Assembly: GCA_020744225.1 (NCBI GenBank)
Contig: JAGMWG010000013.1
Span: 186,001-250,000, forward strand
Direction of reading: 5' to 3'
Origin: Paraphoma chrysanthemicola
Lineage: Eukaryota; Ascomycota; Dothideomycetes; Pleosporales; Phaeosphaeriaceae
DNA: 64,000 bases
Shown: positions 1-12,028 of the stretch, one piece after another
Position numbering within the stretch: position 1 is the first letter of the stretch
Layout of the letters: every line of letters starts with the position of its first letter
Program-made: the position numbers and the translations under genes
The notes under the pieces: model-generated
Database searches by the model: none
What the model was told of the DNA's origin: nothing
What the model saw: the letters and a program-made list of their open reading frames with translations, nothing else

Positions 1-125
1 TACCATTCAGTTTTACTAGTTTTGCGTCGTTACTAGAAGGCTGTCGCGATGACAGTCTCCGTGACTTTTGGTGAGCGAGATAAGAGACACGTTTTTTCGT
101 ACGCTAATGATCGATTAGCTGGAAT

Positions 126-1572
126 ATGGGCACTTGTATCCCAGGCCGACTTCTTGGTTACCTCTCGCGCAAGCAAAAGAGCATTGAGTCTCTAGTCCTT
201 GTTACGAATGGTGCTTGCGCTTACAACTATGACCAAAGATATGCAATCGATATATCGGCATTTTTGTGCCTTCGGAAGCTCTCATGGAGTGGAATACGGT
301 CGGTAGGTGACATGAATGCTCTCAAGGTCTCTCTGAAGCACGTGGCCCATCAGCTTGTGAAGCTTGAGCTTGATTTCATGAACAAGAATGAGATGAAAAA
401 CACTCTATCATTGGATGCTGATGAGCTTGACAACTTCTTCTCACATCACATCCTGGAGCTTCCTGATGTAAGTACTACACGGATGTTTCCCGCCGTTCGA
501 GTACTCTCTTTCTCCAATATACCTTTCGGGTCAAATGCACAAATCATAGCGGATGCGTTTGCCTGGGGCTCGCTCAACTCATTGACGCTGCGCTTCTGTG
601 ACGGATGGGAAAACTTCCTCCTCTGTGGCAGTGTCTCAAGCTGTCCAATTGGAATCAAATCATTGAAGCTACAGTCCACCTTAGGCGAAGAGATCGATGC
701 CGATGTTACTATCGCAACTTTCTTGGGCTCATTTCAGGGCCTTGAAGAGCTATTCCTTTCACATGGCTCGCCTGCGTCTACATTGGTAATCTGGAACGCT
801 TTAGTTCACCACCAGGCGACTTTGACGACGTTTGTTCATCACCAAAGAGGCCTGCACGACGAAGGAGACTTGGAAGACTTGGAAGACTTTGAAGACTTCG
901 AGGAATATGACAGCGATAGCCCGGATCTATCCTTGCCTATGAAGGAGATAATGACATGGTTAAAGGATAAAATGAAACACCCTTTGAGTGGGCTTGAACT
1001 GGAGTATTTGGGCCTTTGCTGCCATCCGGAACTGCTTTTGGTATTAGTCCATCCAACCTGACACTTGTATATCGCTGACAATAGGGTAGACACACGTTCT
1101 GAAACCCCTCACAACAAATACCTCTATACGTATTCTGCACCTTCGACAGTCAGGTTCTGATGTCAGGTATTTTGGAAGCTGGGGCATCCAAGAGCCTTAT
1201 GATGAAATATCATCTGAATTGTACAGTCTTTTAGCCAACAGAGTGGCGCAGGTAGAAGGTGCTGACAAACATCGCGCTTCAAAACTTACACAGTCATTGC
1301 AAGATCTTGCTCAATGGGCATTCGGTTCCGAGGGCCTGTTGTCCCTCCAGGTCATCGCATATGGCGACTTCTCTTATGAACGAAGGTATCCAGGGAGCCA
1401 GGTCCTGCTCGTTAGAAATGCTGGTCAAGGTGATTCCGAACATGGTGTGGACAGGCGCACATTCCGCCACATGTTGCCCGTAGACAGTTGGCAGAAGGAT
1501 TTGATCGACAGCTGGTCCCATGTTTTAGCAGCTTGTCCAAGTAGTCCTCTACTTGAGGATTGGGTGGTATAA
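126..1572 (+). CDS. LRR/F-box-type fungal protein (N-terminus uncertain)
   Basis: Two exons, 126-1040 and 1090-1572, give 465 aa. The 49-nt intron has a GTATTA donor, a CTGAC branch point and a GGGTAG acceptor, and joins two reading frames that would otherwise look frameshifted. The product has irregular leucine-rich segments (for example LRKLSWSGIR and LNSLTLRFCDGW) and a very acidic stretch at about residues 235-260 made of repeated LEDLED/FEDFEE units. This layout resembles the large, fast-evolving family of filamentous ascomycete F-box/LRR proteins, but no F-box is visible. A stop lies in frame 18 bases upstream of the ATG, so an F-box exon could lie further upstream, outside the window. 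The function is not established; a substrate adaptor role is only an inference from the family. Confidence 0.55.
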
Positions 1573-2202
1573 TTCAACTCACTCCGATCTCTGGTTGTTC
1601 TCCACGTTCTCGATGCGAAGGCGTAGGTAATAGACGTTAATCTGTACGCTCGCTATACTTTCAATTTCCAAAGTTATCACTGCTCGTGCGACTTGACAAA
1701 GAGAAAGCAAGAAACTGGCCGCACGCTTCACGGGAATTCGCAGGATATCAACAGACCAAGGAACCAGTCTAACCCTTGTTGCATGTGGCACACGTTGATC
1801 ATGTGTCTGTCCTTTTCGTGGCTACCTAGGTACACGCTCATCTTAGGACAAGAGCTACTTTGTTGCCGACCATAGACTGATGCAAGTGCAAAGACGCAAA
1901 GCGCAAGAGTGCATGAGGCGTATGATGAGTAAGCTTCATGTCCATTTGCCAACATCTGCCTCTCGCTTCTGAAGAATCGCAATTGTAGATCGCAGAGGAC
2001 CTGGATACTTGACAATTGGAAGTACTTTGTACTCGAACGATACCTTGAGATATTTTTTCGTACAAACGTTGGGGGAATAGCATGTCTGAACTTTATAGAA
2101 CACAACCGCAACAGTCTTGGCGTCGAGCATAAAATGGACCCTGGACTGCCTGGGTACGCAGGCCTGATCCAACCTATCCCTCAATTCCGTCGAACTTCGG
2201 TC
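1573..2202. other. Intergenic, no gene recognised
   Basis: 630 bases between converging genes. Several short ORFs exist on both strands, the longest 127 codons on the minus strand, with no recognisable motif. A stretch near 1785-1855 resembles one near 4195-4260 at roughly two bases in three, and may be a remnant of a dispersed element. Confidence 0.4.
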
Positions 2203-3830
2203 TCAGTCTGTCACCCAGGTCTGTATACTTGCAAGCTGGTCTGTGTACATCGATGCTTCTATTAGGCTGAAACGTGCATCATTAGCGCTGTTGTACCAAC
2301 CTAGAGCAATGAATTGACATTTGAGCTTCGTTGTGACTGTGGGGTCGTCTGGGAACGCAGCATTTAGGAGGAAATTTATGGTTCCAAAGTCTCGTCTGGA
2401 GTTGTGCGGACCGAAGAAGCAACACTCCAAATGATCGTAGGGGTATAAAGGCCAGGGTTCGCTAATGATGAGGTCCTGCGACAGCGAAAACTGTAGGACA
2501 AAAGCGCGAGTCTTGGAGAGAATCAAGCTTGTGGAGGCAAAGCGGGAATGCTCCATGCTCCATCGTAGATATCCCGGAATTTTTGTCAACAGATATCGTT
2601 CGACCGGCGGAACAGTTTCAATGCTTCCAAGATCGAGGTATTTATCGAGGGAGTATGGGTTTTCGCGATGATACTGTTTATGACCGATTTGACGCAAACG
2701 AATGCCCAGGAAGCGGCCGCAACTATACGCTACTGGTAGAACATAAAGCACAGCTTTAGAGCCCTGCACACATCGGAGGTGCATTCGAGTCATGATCTTG
2801 ACACCAATATTCGACATTGAGAGATCACGAAGACCGTCCACTTCGCCCATTGTTTCGCCGCACCCGGCGAAGTCTGTTGGCGACATTGCAAGTACTATGC
2901 ACAGAGTTGAATCTCTGACCACACCAATTTGCAGCTTTTCGGGTCTGGGCGGCAGCTTCCAGGCAAATATGCTGAGGTCGGAATTGGATCGAATAATCTC
3001 TTCTTGCAAGCGGCGAAAAGCTTTGGCTCCCTCGCCATACAGGAGCAGCATGTTTAGATCAAATATGCCGAGCAGAGAGTAAGCTTCGTCTTGCGTACGT
3101 TTTGTTTGACGGCTGACAGCCCATGACATCTTCTGTGCAATGCTATATGCGGCCAGCGAGTTCCGTCCAAGCAACAGCTGCTCGTCGATGGATGTGGCTT
3201 GGTGTATTGTGTCAATCAACGTGACTTTGGATCCTCGGATATTGTACACCGAATCGAAAAAGGTGATGTTTTTAGGTGCGATCAATTCCTGGAGTGTCCT
3301 GTTTCGCGGTGTGAATTATTGCCAGTAAAGGCTCTTGCACGTAGGCAGCCTCACCAACCTCTCATGAACCTACAGAGTACTGTTAGCACACTAATGTCAT
3401 CCAGAAGCTCGAGCGAAGCAGCTCTGGAAATCGGCGAGCACATAGTTGTTGAGGGCACGTACCATCGACACCTTTGCATGCTATCTGCAACCTCCACATC
3501 TGCAGACCACTCTGTCAGAAATGCGAAGCACACCTGACTCTCCTCGTACCAGCGGTACATTGAATTTATCGCCTCGCTCAACTCTGCACTGCTAGTCTTG
3601 TCTATGCAGCAGGTGTCGACCCACGCGTACCGAATGCCGGCATTCCTGGCCAATTCGCATGTCTTTTTAATCTTAGGCCAGCCTTTCTTGTGAGCATTAA
3701 GCTTACTGACGAAGTCCTGATACGTAACTTCTTCATGTTCGTCCCAAGTGTGCGAAAGTATTGCGTAAATGGGAATAGCGTCGCCCACGAACTCGTGTAG
3801 TTCGTGGTCCTCCGTATCTATGAGGCGCAT
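2203..3830 (-). CDS. HET-domain protein (heterokaryon incompatibility type)
   Basis: Three exons on the minus strand, 3830-3463, 3369-3355 and 3298-2203, give 492 aa. Introns are 93 and 56 nt with GTACGT and GTGAGG donors. The middle exon is only 15 nt and rebuilds the conserved RWFMRGWTLQELIAPKN core of the HET domain. Other HET hallmarks are AILSHTWDEHEEVTYQDF near residue 22 and WVDTCCIDKTSSAELSEAIN near residue 70, followed by EAYSLLGIFDLNMLLLYGEG. The start, MRLIDTEDHELHEF, matches the usual N-terminus of HET-E/HET-D type proteins. No C-terminal WD40 or ankyrin repeats are seen; the last 250 residues carry no recognised domain. In this family the HET domain triggers cell death when non-self fusion is sensed. 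Whether this gene has that role is inference. Confidence 0.85.
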
Positions 3831-4482
3831 TGTCGTGTGTTTAATATTCTTTGTTGCTCATAATCTTGGGAATGATTGAAGGACTCGTTCTCTCCAGGCA
3901 GTCGTTATCAGCACCCAACGGGCTGAGGTGAGGAGCGCGTAGCTGATTCGCCCGCCCACGCGCCTGTATGCTGGGCGCTGCTTAAACCACTCTACCCCGC
4001 ATCAATCAACCCAACTATCGTCTCTCAAAGCATCTACCTTCAGATCGGTATAAAACACCGACCAGCAGTCGAACTGTGGCAGTATGGGATACCTCACGTA
4101 AGGGGAAATACGCGTCTACCGACCTAAACATACGCTTCGCGGATGCTTGTAGCACATTCACATAATTATGGAAGCAAGCTGCCAGTTGCTGCATGTGGCG
4201 CACACAATAACTATGCCTGTCCTTCATTGCGGCTGCCCAATTACACTCACATCCTCAGGTAAGCGCTGCCTACCGCAGGAGGACCATGCCGCTTTCAGAA
4301 GCGCGACTCCTGGTGTTGATCCTAGTCTGCCAAAACTTCTACTATATGCGCGGACGACTGCACACCCTCATTGATATACAGGACCACCACCGTTCCACAC
4401 TTCTTATGAAGCCCGCATCAAGAGTCGTAACCTTCCATCCACAAGCCTGTGTATCAGCCATGCAAATAGCTAGCGTCACCAC
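3831..4482. other. Intergenic / shared upstream region
   Basis: 652 bases upstream of the HET gene and downstream of the next minus-strand gene. Only short ORFs without motifs. Contains the second member (about 4195-4260) of the diverged repeat pair noted at 1785-1855. Confidence 0.4.
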
Positions 4483-6216
4483 CTATTGGGACATTATCTG
4501 CGAGCGACGATGAGCCCTATCCAGGGAAAGCCTTGGCTCAGCATAGCTCAGTCGCCAATTTAGCGGCAGACGACCCGCATTTGTGGTTCTTCGAGAAGCA
4601 TGGCCAACTACGACGTGCATCTCAAAAGAGGTCAGACCGATCCGACCCAAATACGCTTCATACTCGTCTGACTTGAACGACCTCTTCATCCAGTCCTCTG
4701 TCACCGATGAAGGGTAAACAATACGCAGAAGAGGCTCGCCGCCATGGAACCGGTAATACTGGCGAATGTCGTCGTGTGGAAATAAATGTAAATCGATGCG
4801 TTTGATGGGTCCATTCACCGTTTCGAGCCAGCTTTGACTGCATTCTGCCGTTCCAGGAAGCAGCTTGTTCAATTCGCCTACGATCGACGAGATGCTCTTG
4901 AAGATGACGCCCTCGAGGGAAACAAAATCGCGGTCTGTCCTTCGCGTACGGGAAAGATCTCTGAGCAAGGGCAGCAGATCAATTGGCTCCATGTCGAAAC
5001 AAGCTGCATCGATATCGATTGACACATGACCATTGACCTTGTCCAGCTTCGCCAGATTGCCTCTCTGCGTCCACAAGTCGATAATATATCTGGTCTTTTT
5101 GGCGTAGATCGGAAGATATTCCTGGCGGATCTGTCTGCACACCTGTGTGAGGTTATAGTATTGACGTTGTTGTGCAGGCGCATTCTCGCCGTCACGCAAG
5201 ACTAATGCGGCATCGTCGTGTCGACACATCCTGACAGGCTTTTCTTCGACCATGTACTCGTAGATGAGGTTCCGGATCTCTGCACAGTGTCAGTAACTAT
5301 GTATTTGCAAAGGAGCGGGTCCCTATGTACCTGGAGAGAGATCGAGCAATCGCAGTGGGGCCGCCTTGAGAGACTCGCGATCAGCTTTGGCAAAGCTCAA
5401 AGACTCAAGAACAGGCGTCGTGTCGAGGCGGGGCTCAGTAGCTGGCACTGTATCGAAAACGAGTGCTTTGACCACTTCGGGCACATGCGGTGTGTTAGGA
5501 ATTGCGGGCTCTCCGCGAGGTTCGAGTGCAATTATCGCAGTCAAGTCAGACGATTGGCTTTGTTGAGGCTCGATCCGGAGCGTCTTGCAGGAGCTGGACG
5601 GAGAGTTTTCGCAAGCTTCGATTATGGCTAGTGCGTGGGGTACCTCTTTCGCAGGTGCGGCGATTGCTTTGTTCGCAATAGTTGTTGCTTGGGCTGATGG
5701 TGATGGGGTTGACTCTGGCCGCAGCCTTACCGCTGGCATCTCTTCAGTCTCAACAGCGACAGGAGCGGCAGTCGAGACAGCCTCCTCTCGAACTTCGACT
5801 GGCTGTTGTAGCTTCTTCTCCGCTGCTCTCGCTGGTTGTATGTTGGGTGCCTCATTGTTCGTGGTGACAAGAAGTTGCTTTTGGATTTTCCACCCAGGAT
5901 TCGACCTTGTCTTGTCTTGATTCAAGGACATCCGAACGTGATCCCGATCGTCTGAAAGCTCGTTAGAACCTTTGGTATCAGAGAGCTGGGATCCTCCTCC
6001 AGGGAAGGTCCCGGAACTCAGGTCATTGTCACGTCCACTCGTCGCATGCGCGCCACCCAGAGCATCGACAGGCCTCGTCTTGACAGTCTGAGCGTCGCCG
6101 GGTGGAACATCTCCGCCCGCTGTGTCATTAGCACTGGAAGCGTCGTCCGAGATCTCGCGAGTGCGCCTGGCCCTCGCGCAACCGAACAAGTCGGAGATTA
6201 CTCCCGCGAACGCCAT
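4483..6216 (-). CDS. Fungal LSPEIRNLIYE-motif protein with disordered N-terminal half
   Basis: Two exons, 6216-5331 and 5279-4483, with a 51-nt intron (5280-5330, GTACAT donor, GCAG acceptor), give 560 aa. Splicing creates LLDLSPEIRNLIYEYMVEE, followed by LTQVCRQIRQEYLPIYAK. This is the signature of a very large group of uncharacterised filamentous ascomycete proteins that begin with an F-box-like LPxELRNxIYE helix. Here that module is preceded by about 285 residues rich in Ala, Glu, Ser, Thr and Pro, predicted from composition to be disordered. The C-terminal 250 residues show no named domain. The reading frame is intact. Function unknown; an F-box-like adaptor role is possible but unproven. 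Confidence 0.7.
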
Positions 6217-8322
6217 ACAATGACCCCCTCAAGGTTGAGCGTGTCACAAAGTGATTGAGGACAATCCGATAGGAAAGCAGAGCAGAATAGATGTGCGGGC
6301 GGGCTATTATCTATCATTTGAGCGAAATGCTGATTCGGCGGCTTTGAAGTGACGGGATTGGCTGAAGCCAATGTGATTACACGAATCGGGTCAAGCGCGT
6401 GAACGTGCATAACCCCTGATCTGCGCGCCACCCACGTTCACCAACACCATTTGATTCCCTCAGCGCGCCGCGTCTCCACCAAGATTGATATAGCCAGACG
6501 CGTTGTAGCAGGTTACAACCTCGACGGCTTTCGAACCTGGCTCGCGCGCGCGGAACGACTCATCCTTCGCAACCTTGGAAGTCCTGCACAATCCGAACGC
6601 GACCTCGATATTACTAGACCGTGGTACGAGGTTATCAATAAATTACATCGGCTCCAAGTTACTCATGCTCGAGCTTGCGCAAAACCTGTCACAATAATCC
6701 CCCTTCGGAATTTCTCTGGCTCATTACGAAGATGGTTCAGTTATTGATTCCAGATCTACTGCTCTGGGCCGCCCCAAGTACTGTGGTCTGAGGTTGATCA
6801 GGAGAACAAGCTTTGGTACTCGGGTGTGCTAAAACAACGTTCAAGAAAACCTTTGAAGATACTTGTATTGGAACCGGAATCGGAGTATATGAAGCATACT
6901 GTCGTGAATCCAATATATTTCGGACAATCGTCGATTGCTCAACCACAAACCGCGACACGCTCCACCTTTGCCAAATATCGCAACCTGGGGGGTATTCACC
7001 ACCGAGTTACACTCCAAATATCAAACCTTGTGCTTCTTATATGATCATGACGGTCTCAAAGACGACTACTGCGAAACTTGAGTGAACTCGCGTTCCGAGC
7101 TCAGGAGCCCCGAACCCGCTACAGCGGCGGCGCATCCGAGCGAGATAAGCATTCCCCGGAATTCGAAAGAATTAGAGCAATTCGGACAGAGCAACGCCCT
7201 ACCGGTCTCGAGACACATATGTCATGGCAAGCGACCGGAGATATATGCTCGGAAGACGGCACTTTCCCGTAAGATGGGCACTCTGAGCGCAAACTGATTC
7301 GAAATCCATCCCTTTGCGCTTAAAGGAACGAAGGAAGATATCTGCGACTTTCGTGACGCAATCATCGGTCGAGGCGATGGCTGAACACTTGGTTGACTAT
7401 GGTCTCGATCATTTCCCCTGGGAAAACCCTTTAATTGCAATCGCAAGAAAGCCCAGAGAACATCTAAAGCTAGTCGAATTCCTCGCTCTCTATTGGGTTC
7501 TCGTTCCTCGGCCGGTACCCACCATGATTGCAAAGATCAACAACCTCGATGGTTAATTCCACGAGCTATGAGAGTGTGTGGGCTCGAATCTACCCCACAT
7601 GACTACCGGTCGATATGGCCGAATACATCATGGCCAACAGGTGTAGATTCCATGAGCACATAACTAAGAAATGTCAAAAGCTTAAGGTCCCCACCTTGGG
7701 ACCCTGTAGACGCGCACTGTCATGTGAACGGAATTCTTGTTCCGCAATTCCGACCTGCCAAGTTGACCGTGCACAGATCAGCATGGCAAGCGCGAGTGGA
7801 GCATCCGAACTGCGTTACAAAAGCTTACGACGACTGGCTAGGTGTTTCGCGGAGGCAGATTACTTAACTTGGCAGCCTCAAACAAGCATGGCCAATCATC
7901 AGACGATCGGATATTAGCCAAGATACCGATCACTATGCTTCAACGCCTTGGCAAGCTGTGATGCAATTCAGTATCCACAAAAGCTTCAAGCATACCGCAT
8001 GCTGTTTACTGGGTTTAGGGAATTCGAAGATGAGAAGACCACATTCCCATGTTTCCCATCGGAAACCTCCGCTGGGCACTCACCAATGGCAACGACGGTA
8101 TTCGTAACACTATCTCGAAGTAGTGTACCTTGGCCGAAAGACGACTGTTCAACGCTTTGTTTTAATGAAGTCCCCATGTTGCTGGGTAATGGCCTACGAA
8201 TACACGCAGGAGGTGACGCAAACTGCTTCATCTGAAGACGTATATAACATACAAGTCTTCTCACACCAGCCTGAGGCAACTCATCATCAGGCATTAGAAC
8301 AATTATTTCCAACATCTCAAAG
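6217..8322. other. 2.1-kb intergenic region, no gene recognised
   Basis: Only ORFs below 130 codons on either strand, none with a recognisable motif, splice continuity or sensible composition. The right end serves as promoter of the intradiol dioxygenase gene. The left end is the promoter of the minus-strand gene ending at 6216. Confidence 0.4.
8241..8247 (+). promoter_or_regulatory. TATA-box-like element upstream of intradiol dioxygenase
   Basis: TATATAA lies 82 bases upstream of the ATG at 8323, a plausible spacing for a fungal TATA element with a short 5' leader. Based on sequence match only. Confidence 0.35.
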
Positions 8323-9595
8323 ATGGTTCAATTCTCTCTCGCCACAGTGGCCACAGTGGCTGCCTTTTTCTCCAGTCCCGTATTCGCACACCCAGGCCAT
8401 GACATCAGCGAAGAGATCGCTGAGCGCGCTGCATTCCTCTCTAGCACGGAGTACACGAACCTCGATCACTGCACTGAGAAACTTCGAGCCCGCGCTGCCG
8501 GCATGATTGAGCGTCGCAAGGCTATGGTCGAATACCTCCGCATAAAGCGCAGCATCGCAAAGCGTGACTTCGACACGGTGCTGAACACTGATCATCAATC
8601 GAATCAGGATGTAACACCAGACAGCCCAAGCGACGTCATCTTTGGCAGCAACAGCTCGTGCATTCTTCAGCCAGAGACTACTGAAGGACCCTATTGTACG
8701 TCCTTTAACCTTTCTCTTCATAGCACATCTAACACAACATCTTCAAGGGGTCTCTGGCGAATATGTTCGCAAAGACATCACCGACGGCAACCCTGGTGTT
8801 CCTCTCACCTTCGACGTTCAACTTATCGACACCACCACGTGCGAGCCCTTGAACCGAGTTGCCCTGGAAGCATGGCACTGCAATAGCACGGGCGTATATG
8901 GCGGTGTCATTGCTAGCAGCAACGGTAACCCAGCTGACGCTAGCAACATCAACAACACTATGTTTCGTGGCATTCAAATCTCCGATACCGATGGCGTTCT
9001 TCAATTTGATACCACGTTAGTATTTCTCATAGCTCACTTCTAGAGCAATGACCTGACCCAGAACAGTTTCCCGGGCCACTACACTGGACGCACAACACAT
9101 ATCCACAGTATGTCCCTCAGAATCCTGCAGCCCCACTCCCTCCTATTCTCAGGTTGCATTCGTTCAATTAAGCTTAGTCTAACACTATTCTCAGTTCTCG
9201 CACACATCAACGCAACCATCAATCCCACAAACTCCACTTTGACCGGTGGCCACGTCTCTCACGTCGGCCAACTCTTCTTTGACCAATCGCTCATCACCGC
9301 TGCTGAGTCCGTCGCCCCATACACAACCAACAAACAAGTCCTGCTCCTCAACGCCGACGATGGCATCTTTGAGCAAGAAGCCGCTAACTCGGATCCCGTC
9401 CTAAACTATGTGTATCTCGGGGATAGCGTGGAGGAAGGTATTTTCGGATGGGTGACCGTCGGATTGAACCCGAATGCTGTGACGACGCCGAGAGCCGCCG
9501 CTTATCTGGATGCGAATGGTGGGCATGCGAACGCTGGCGGTGGTGCTGGGGGACCAAGGCCTTCGGGTGGGCCCAGGCCTACTGGTACTGCTTGA
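8323..9595 (+). CDS. Secreted intradiol ring-cleavage dioxygenase
   Basis: Four exons, 8323-8695, 8748-9015, 9067-9107 and 9195-9595, give 360 aa. Each join restores family sequence: GPYWVSGEYVRKDI, LQFDTTFPGHYTGR and THIHILAHINAT. A hydrophobic signal peptide (MVQFSLATVATVAAFFSSPVFA) is followed by HPGHD, so the protein is probably exported. The FPGHYTGRTTHIH block carries the Tyr, His and His ligands of non-haem Fe(III) expected in intradiol dioxygenases, and GPY supplies the other Tyr. These enzymes cleave catechol or protocatechuate between the hydroxyls. Extracellular fungal members are linked to lignin-derived or plant phenolic aromatics. The C-terminus is a Gly/Pro-rich tail. The third exon is only 41 nt. 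Confidence is high for family, low for exact substrate. Confidence 0.9.
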
Positions 9596-9905
9596 AGCGG
9601 CCACTAGTGTGACAGGGTACGATAGGGGGCTTTCGTGAGGGAGGTAGCTTTGGGCTATGGACGTAGGATGAGGGGTAGTACCGGGTACTGCAATTATTCG
9701 GGTCTATCCAAGCTTGGTTATAGTACACTATTGAATTCAAAGCCCTTGTTACCACAGCTTTGATATCCCCAGGACATTTTCCTACTTCGTGAATTTTCTT
9801 CCAAAGTTCTCGGAGGACATACAGCCTACCCGTTCGAGGCGATGCACTCGACTGGACGGGCACGCATTGTCGCGAGATCTGGTGGAGGATTGGTCTCTTA
9901 CGAGA
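9596..9905. other. Intergenic, nothing recognised
   Basis: 310 bases between the dioxygenase stop and the first recognisable ankyrin-like sequence of the adjacent pseudogene. Only short ORFs. Confidence 0.4.
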
Positions 9906-11002
9906 TCAACCGGGAACTGAGTCATCAAGCTTGCTTTGCGTGCTATAAGTAAACAAACATCGCTCTAATACCTGCTGACCATAATCCAATTGTCCTTGTT
10001 GCCTTCGTGTTGCATCTTCATCTGCGGGGTATTCGTCGATGAGCAATCTGATGATCTTAATGTGACCATCCTGCACAGCCCAAAAAGCACACACGTCCAC
10101 CCATGCACGGGCCACGGTGCCGTAATCCTGCAGTGCACATCAGGACCTCGACCCATGTTGAAAAAGTGTCGAGGCCATTTCGAGGTTCACCTGGTTTGTT
10201 GCGGTTGCTAGCATGCTTTTCAAACTTTGACACGGGACCAAGTGCCCGGCAGTGTCGCTTTCATGAAGTGATCGCGCGGTGCCGATGCAATTAGGCACGA
10301 CTGCATGATGCAACGGCATGTTTCCTTGGACATCTTTCAGTTCCGTCGACGATCCTTGTGCTATAAGGGGTGGTATACGCGGCCGAACTCACAGGACCTT
10401 CGCAGTGGCTTGGTGCCGTGCGGTCATCTCGCGACGGCCAAGTCGGACGTTCACATCGGCGCCGGCTCGAAGCAGTATCCGTGCCGAACGTGACGATCGC
10501 TGGTTATGACCAGACGTAGTGGAGAGTGTGGGGTAAGAGCTGAGTGTAGTTCAAGAGAGTGTGGGGTAAAATCCGACCGTGCGGACCCGAGATCAACTGT
10601 GACTTCTTTTCCTAGTACTAGCTTCACCAAATGTAGATCCTGAAGATCTTGATTCCTTGCAGCGATTGCCAATAGGCCATAGACAAGGTTTGGGCTGATT
10701 GTGTCCACTTCCACTCCGAAATTGAGTGAAATCTCCACAGTTTTGCTGATGTGTCATAGCATTCGCTGCGAATCTTGATCTTCACCAACCCATGTTCAAT
10801 GCGTAGCCTTACGATATAATTTGGTATTGTAGGAGCCGGCATCAGCAAAAGTTTCCGACACATCCCTCATCACCTCTTGTGAGGAAAGGCTCGAGACCCC
10901 TCGGTTTTGGTTCATGTCCTGCTCAATACCTCGATCATAACATCGTTGGGCCCACATGTACAATCTGTTATGTCGGTACTCTGTCAGCAATACGCTCTTC
11001 AT
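9906..11002 (-). pseudogene. Degenerate ankyrin-gene copy, tandem relic of the 11.5-14.5 kb gene
   Basis: Three disconnected minus-strand fragments match the neighbouring ankyrin gene in the same order. Near 10.9 kb, SSQEVMRDVSETFADAG matches LSLQEVMTEILKILADAG. Near 10.7 kb, VDTISPNLVYGLLAIAARNQ matches IDTISQKLECGLLSIAAKNQ. Near 10.05 kb, IIRLLIDEYPADEDAT matches VVRLLVEEYFADEDAT. The fragments lie in different frames with stops and indels between them, so no product is possible. A 14-base direct repeat (GAGAGTGTGGGGTA) occurs twice near 10.51 and 10.56 kb inside the relic. The layout fits an old tandem duplication with one copy decaying. The left end is set by the last recognisable similarity. 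Confidence 0.8.
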
Positions 11003-11533
11003 AGGCGTATGACTCGAGAGACCGATTCATTCCAGGTGTTGGATGACGCATTTAGCCATTATGTGAATCCTATGCTGCGGAAATTGCCATCCTAGACCTA
11101 AAATCCATGGCTTCGCGACAGTGAATCGGACTTTTCGTGCATAATGGCGGTTTGACCAAGCAAAACAAATTCCTTTGGTATCAGATTCTAGATGCTCTTC
11201 ATAGTATCACCCATCTCCGCATTAGCTGCTATAGCTCCTGGCGACGAAAGAGTGAGCCTTCATAAAAGCTCGGTGGTTGCACAATGGACTGCCACGTTTG
11301 CGGTATCCTTGATTTTCTTTCTAAATGTCTTCCATTTTGCAGCTGTGCTGAGAAATCCTCTGATCCTATACAGAATTTTCTGAAATGTGTAGCCTGAAAG
11401 AGGCAGCAATGAAACAATCGAACACAAGTTTTGACAAGGTCTAATGGCAATCATGCTTGGAGTGCTACGGTATATTGCTGTACCTTCGAATATGCCTCGT
11501 CTAAGCCTGAATTCCTGAGCACAACGCAGCTCC
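11003..11533. other. Spacer between ankyrin copies
   Basis: 531 bases with no ORF that can be matched confidently to the ankyrin gene. It may contain further unrecognisable remnants of the duplicated copy's 5' half. Confidence 0.35.
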
Positions 11534-12028
11534 TCACTTACTCCGCCACCACTTCTTTTTGTATGTTCCTCCGAGACATTCTACAACCTCGCGGTGTCTT
11601 CTAGCCTTTGCAAGATCTAGGGGAGTCTCTCCTTTGCGATTCTGAGGATGTGTCGTGGCGCCATGTTCCAACAATTTCTTCGCGATGCTAGAATTACCCT
11701 CGCGAGCTGCAACGTGCAGCGGTGTATCCCTATCATTGTCTTCCGCATTTACTTCCAGTCTGAGTCCAAACAGCATGTCAACGGTATCGTCCAAGGTGCC
11801 AGGAGGCGAGCAAGCAAGGTAATGTAATAAGCCACGACCCAAGCTGCTCAATTTTGTTGCGTCTTCGTCCGCGAAGTATTCCTCGACGAGTAATCGAACA
11901 ACCTCACCATGGCCTCTCGCAACAGCCATGAATAGAGCACACGTCCAGACATGCTCAGGTATTGAAGCAATTCTGCAGTGCACGTCGGCGCCATGTTCAA
12001 GAAGCGTAGAGGCCAATTCCAAATTTCC
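11534..12028 (-). pseudogene. Ankyrin repeats stranded downstream of a premature stop
   Basis: This 165-codon stretch is in the same frame as the ankyrin gene at 12029-14486 and continues it directly after an in-frame TGA. It reads GNLELASTLLEHGADVHC, then RDTPLHVAAREGNSSIAKK and KGETPLDLAKARRHREVV. These are at least three typical ankyrin repeats, ending in a basic tail. Without readthrough of TGA they are not translated with the rest of the protein. The sequence is otherwise undamaged, which suggests the stop is recent. Confidence 0.8.

Noticed and set aside
1041..1089. Apparent frameshift in the LRR/F-box-type gene
   Set aside because: A 49-nt intron with GTATTA donor, CTGAC branch point and TAG acceptor joins the two frames cleanly.
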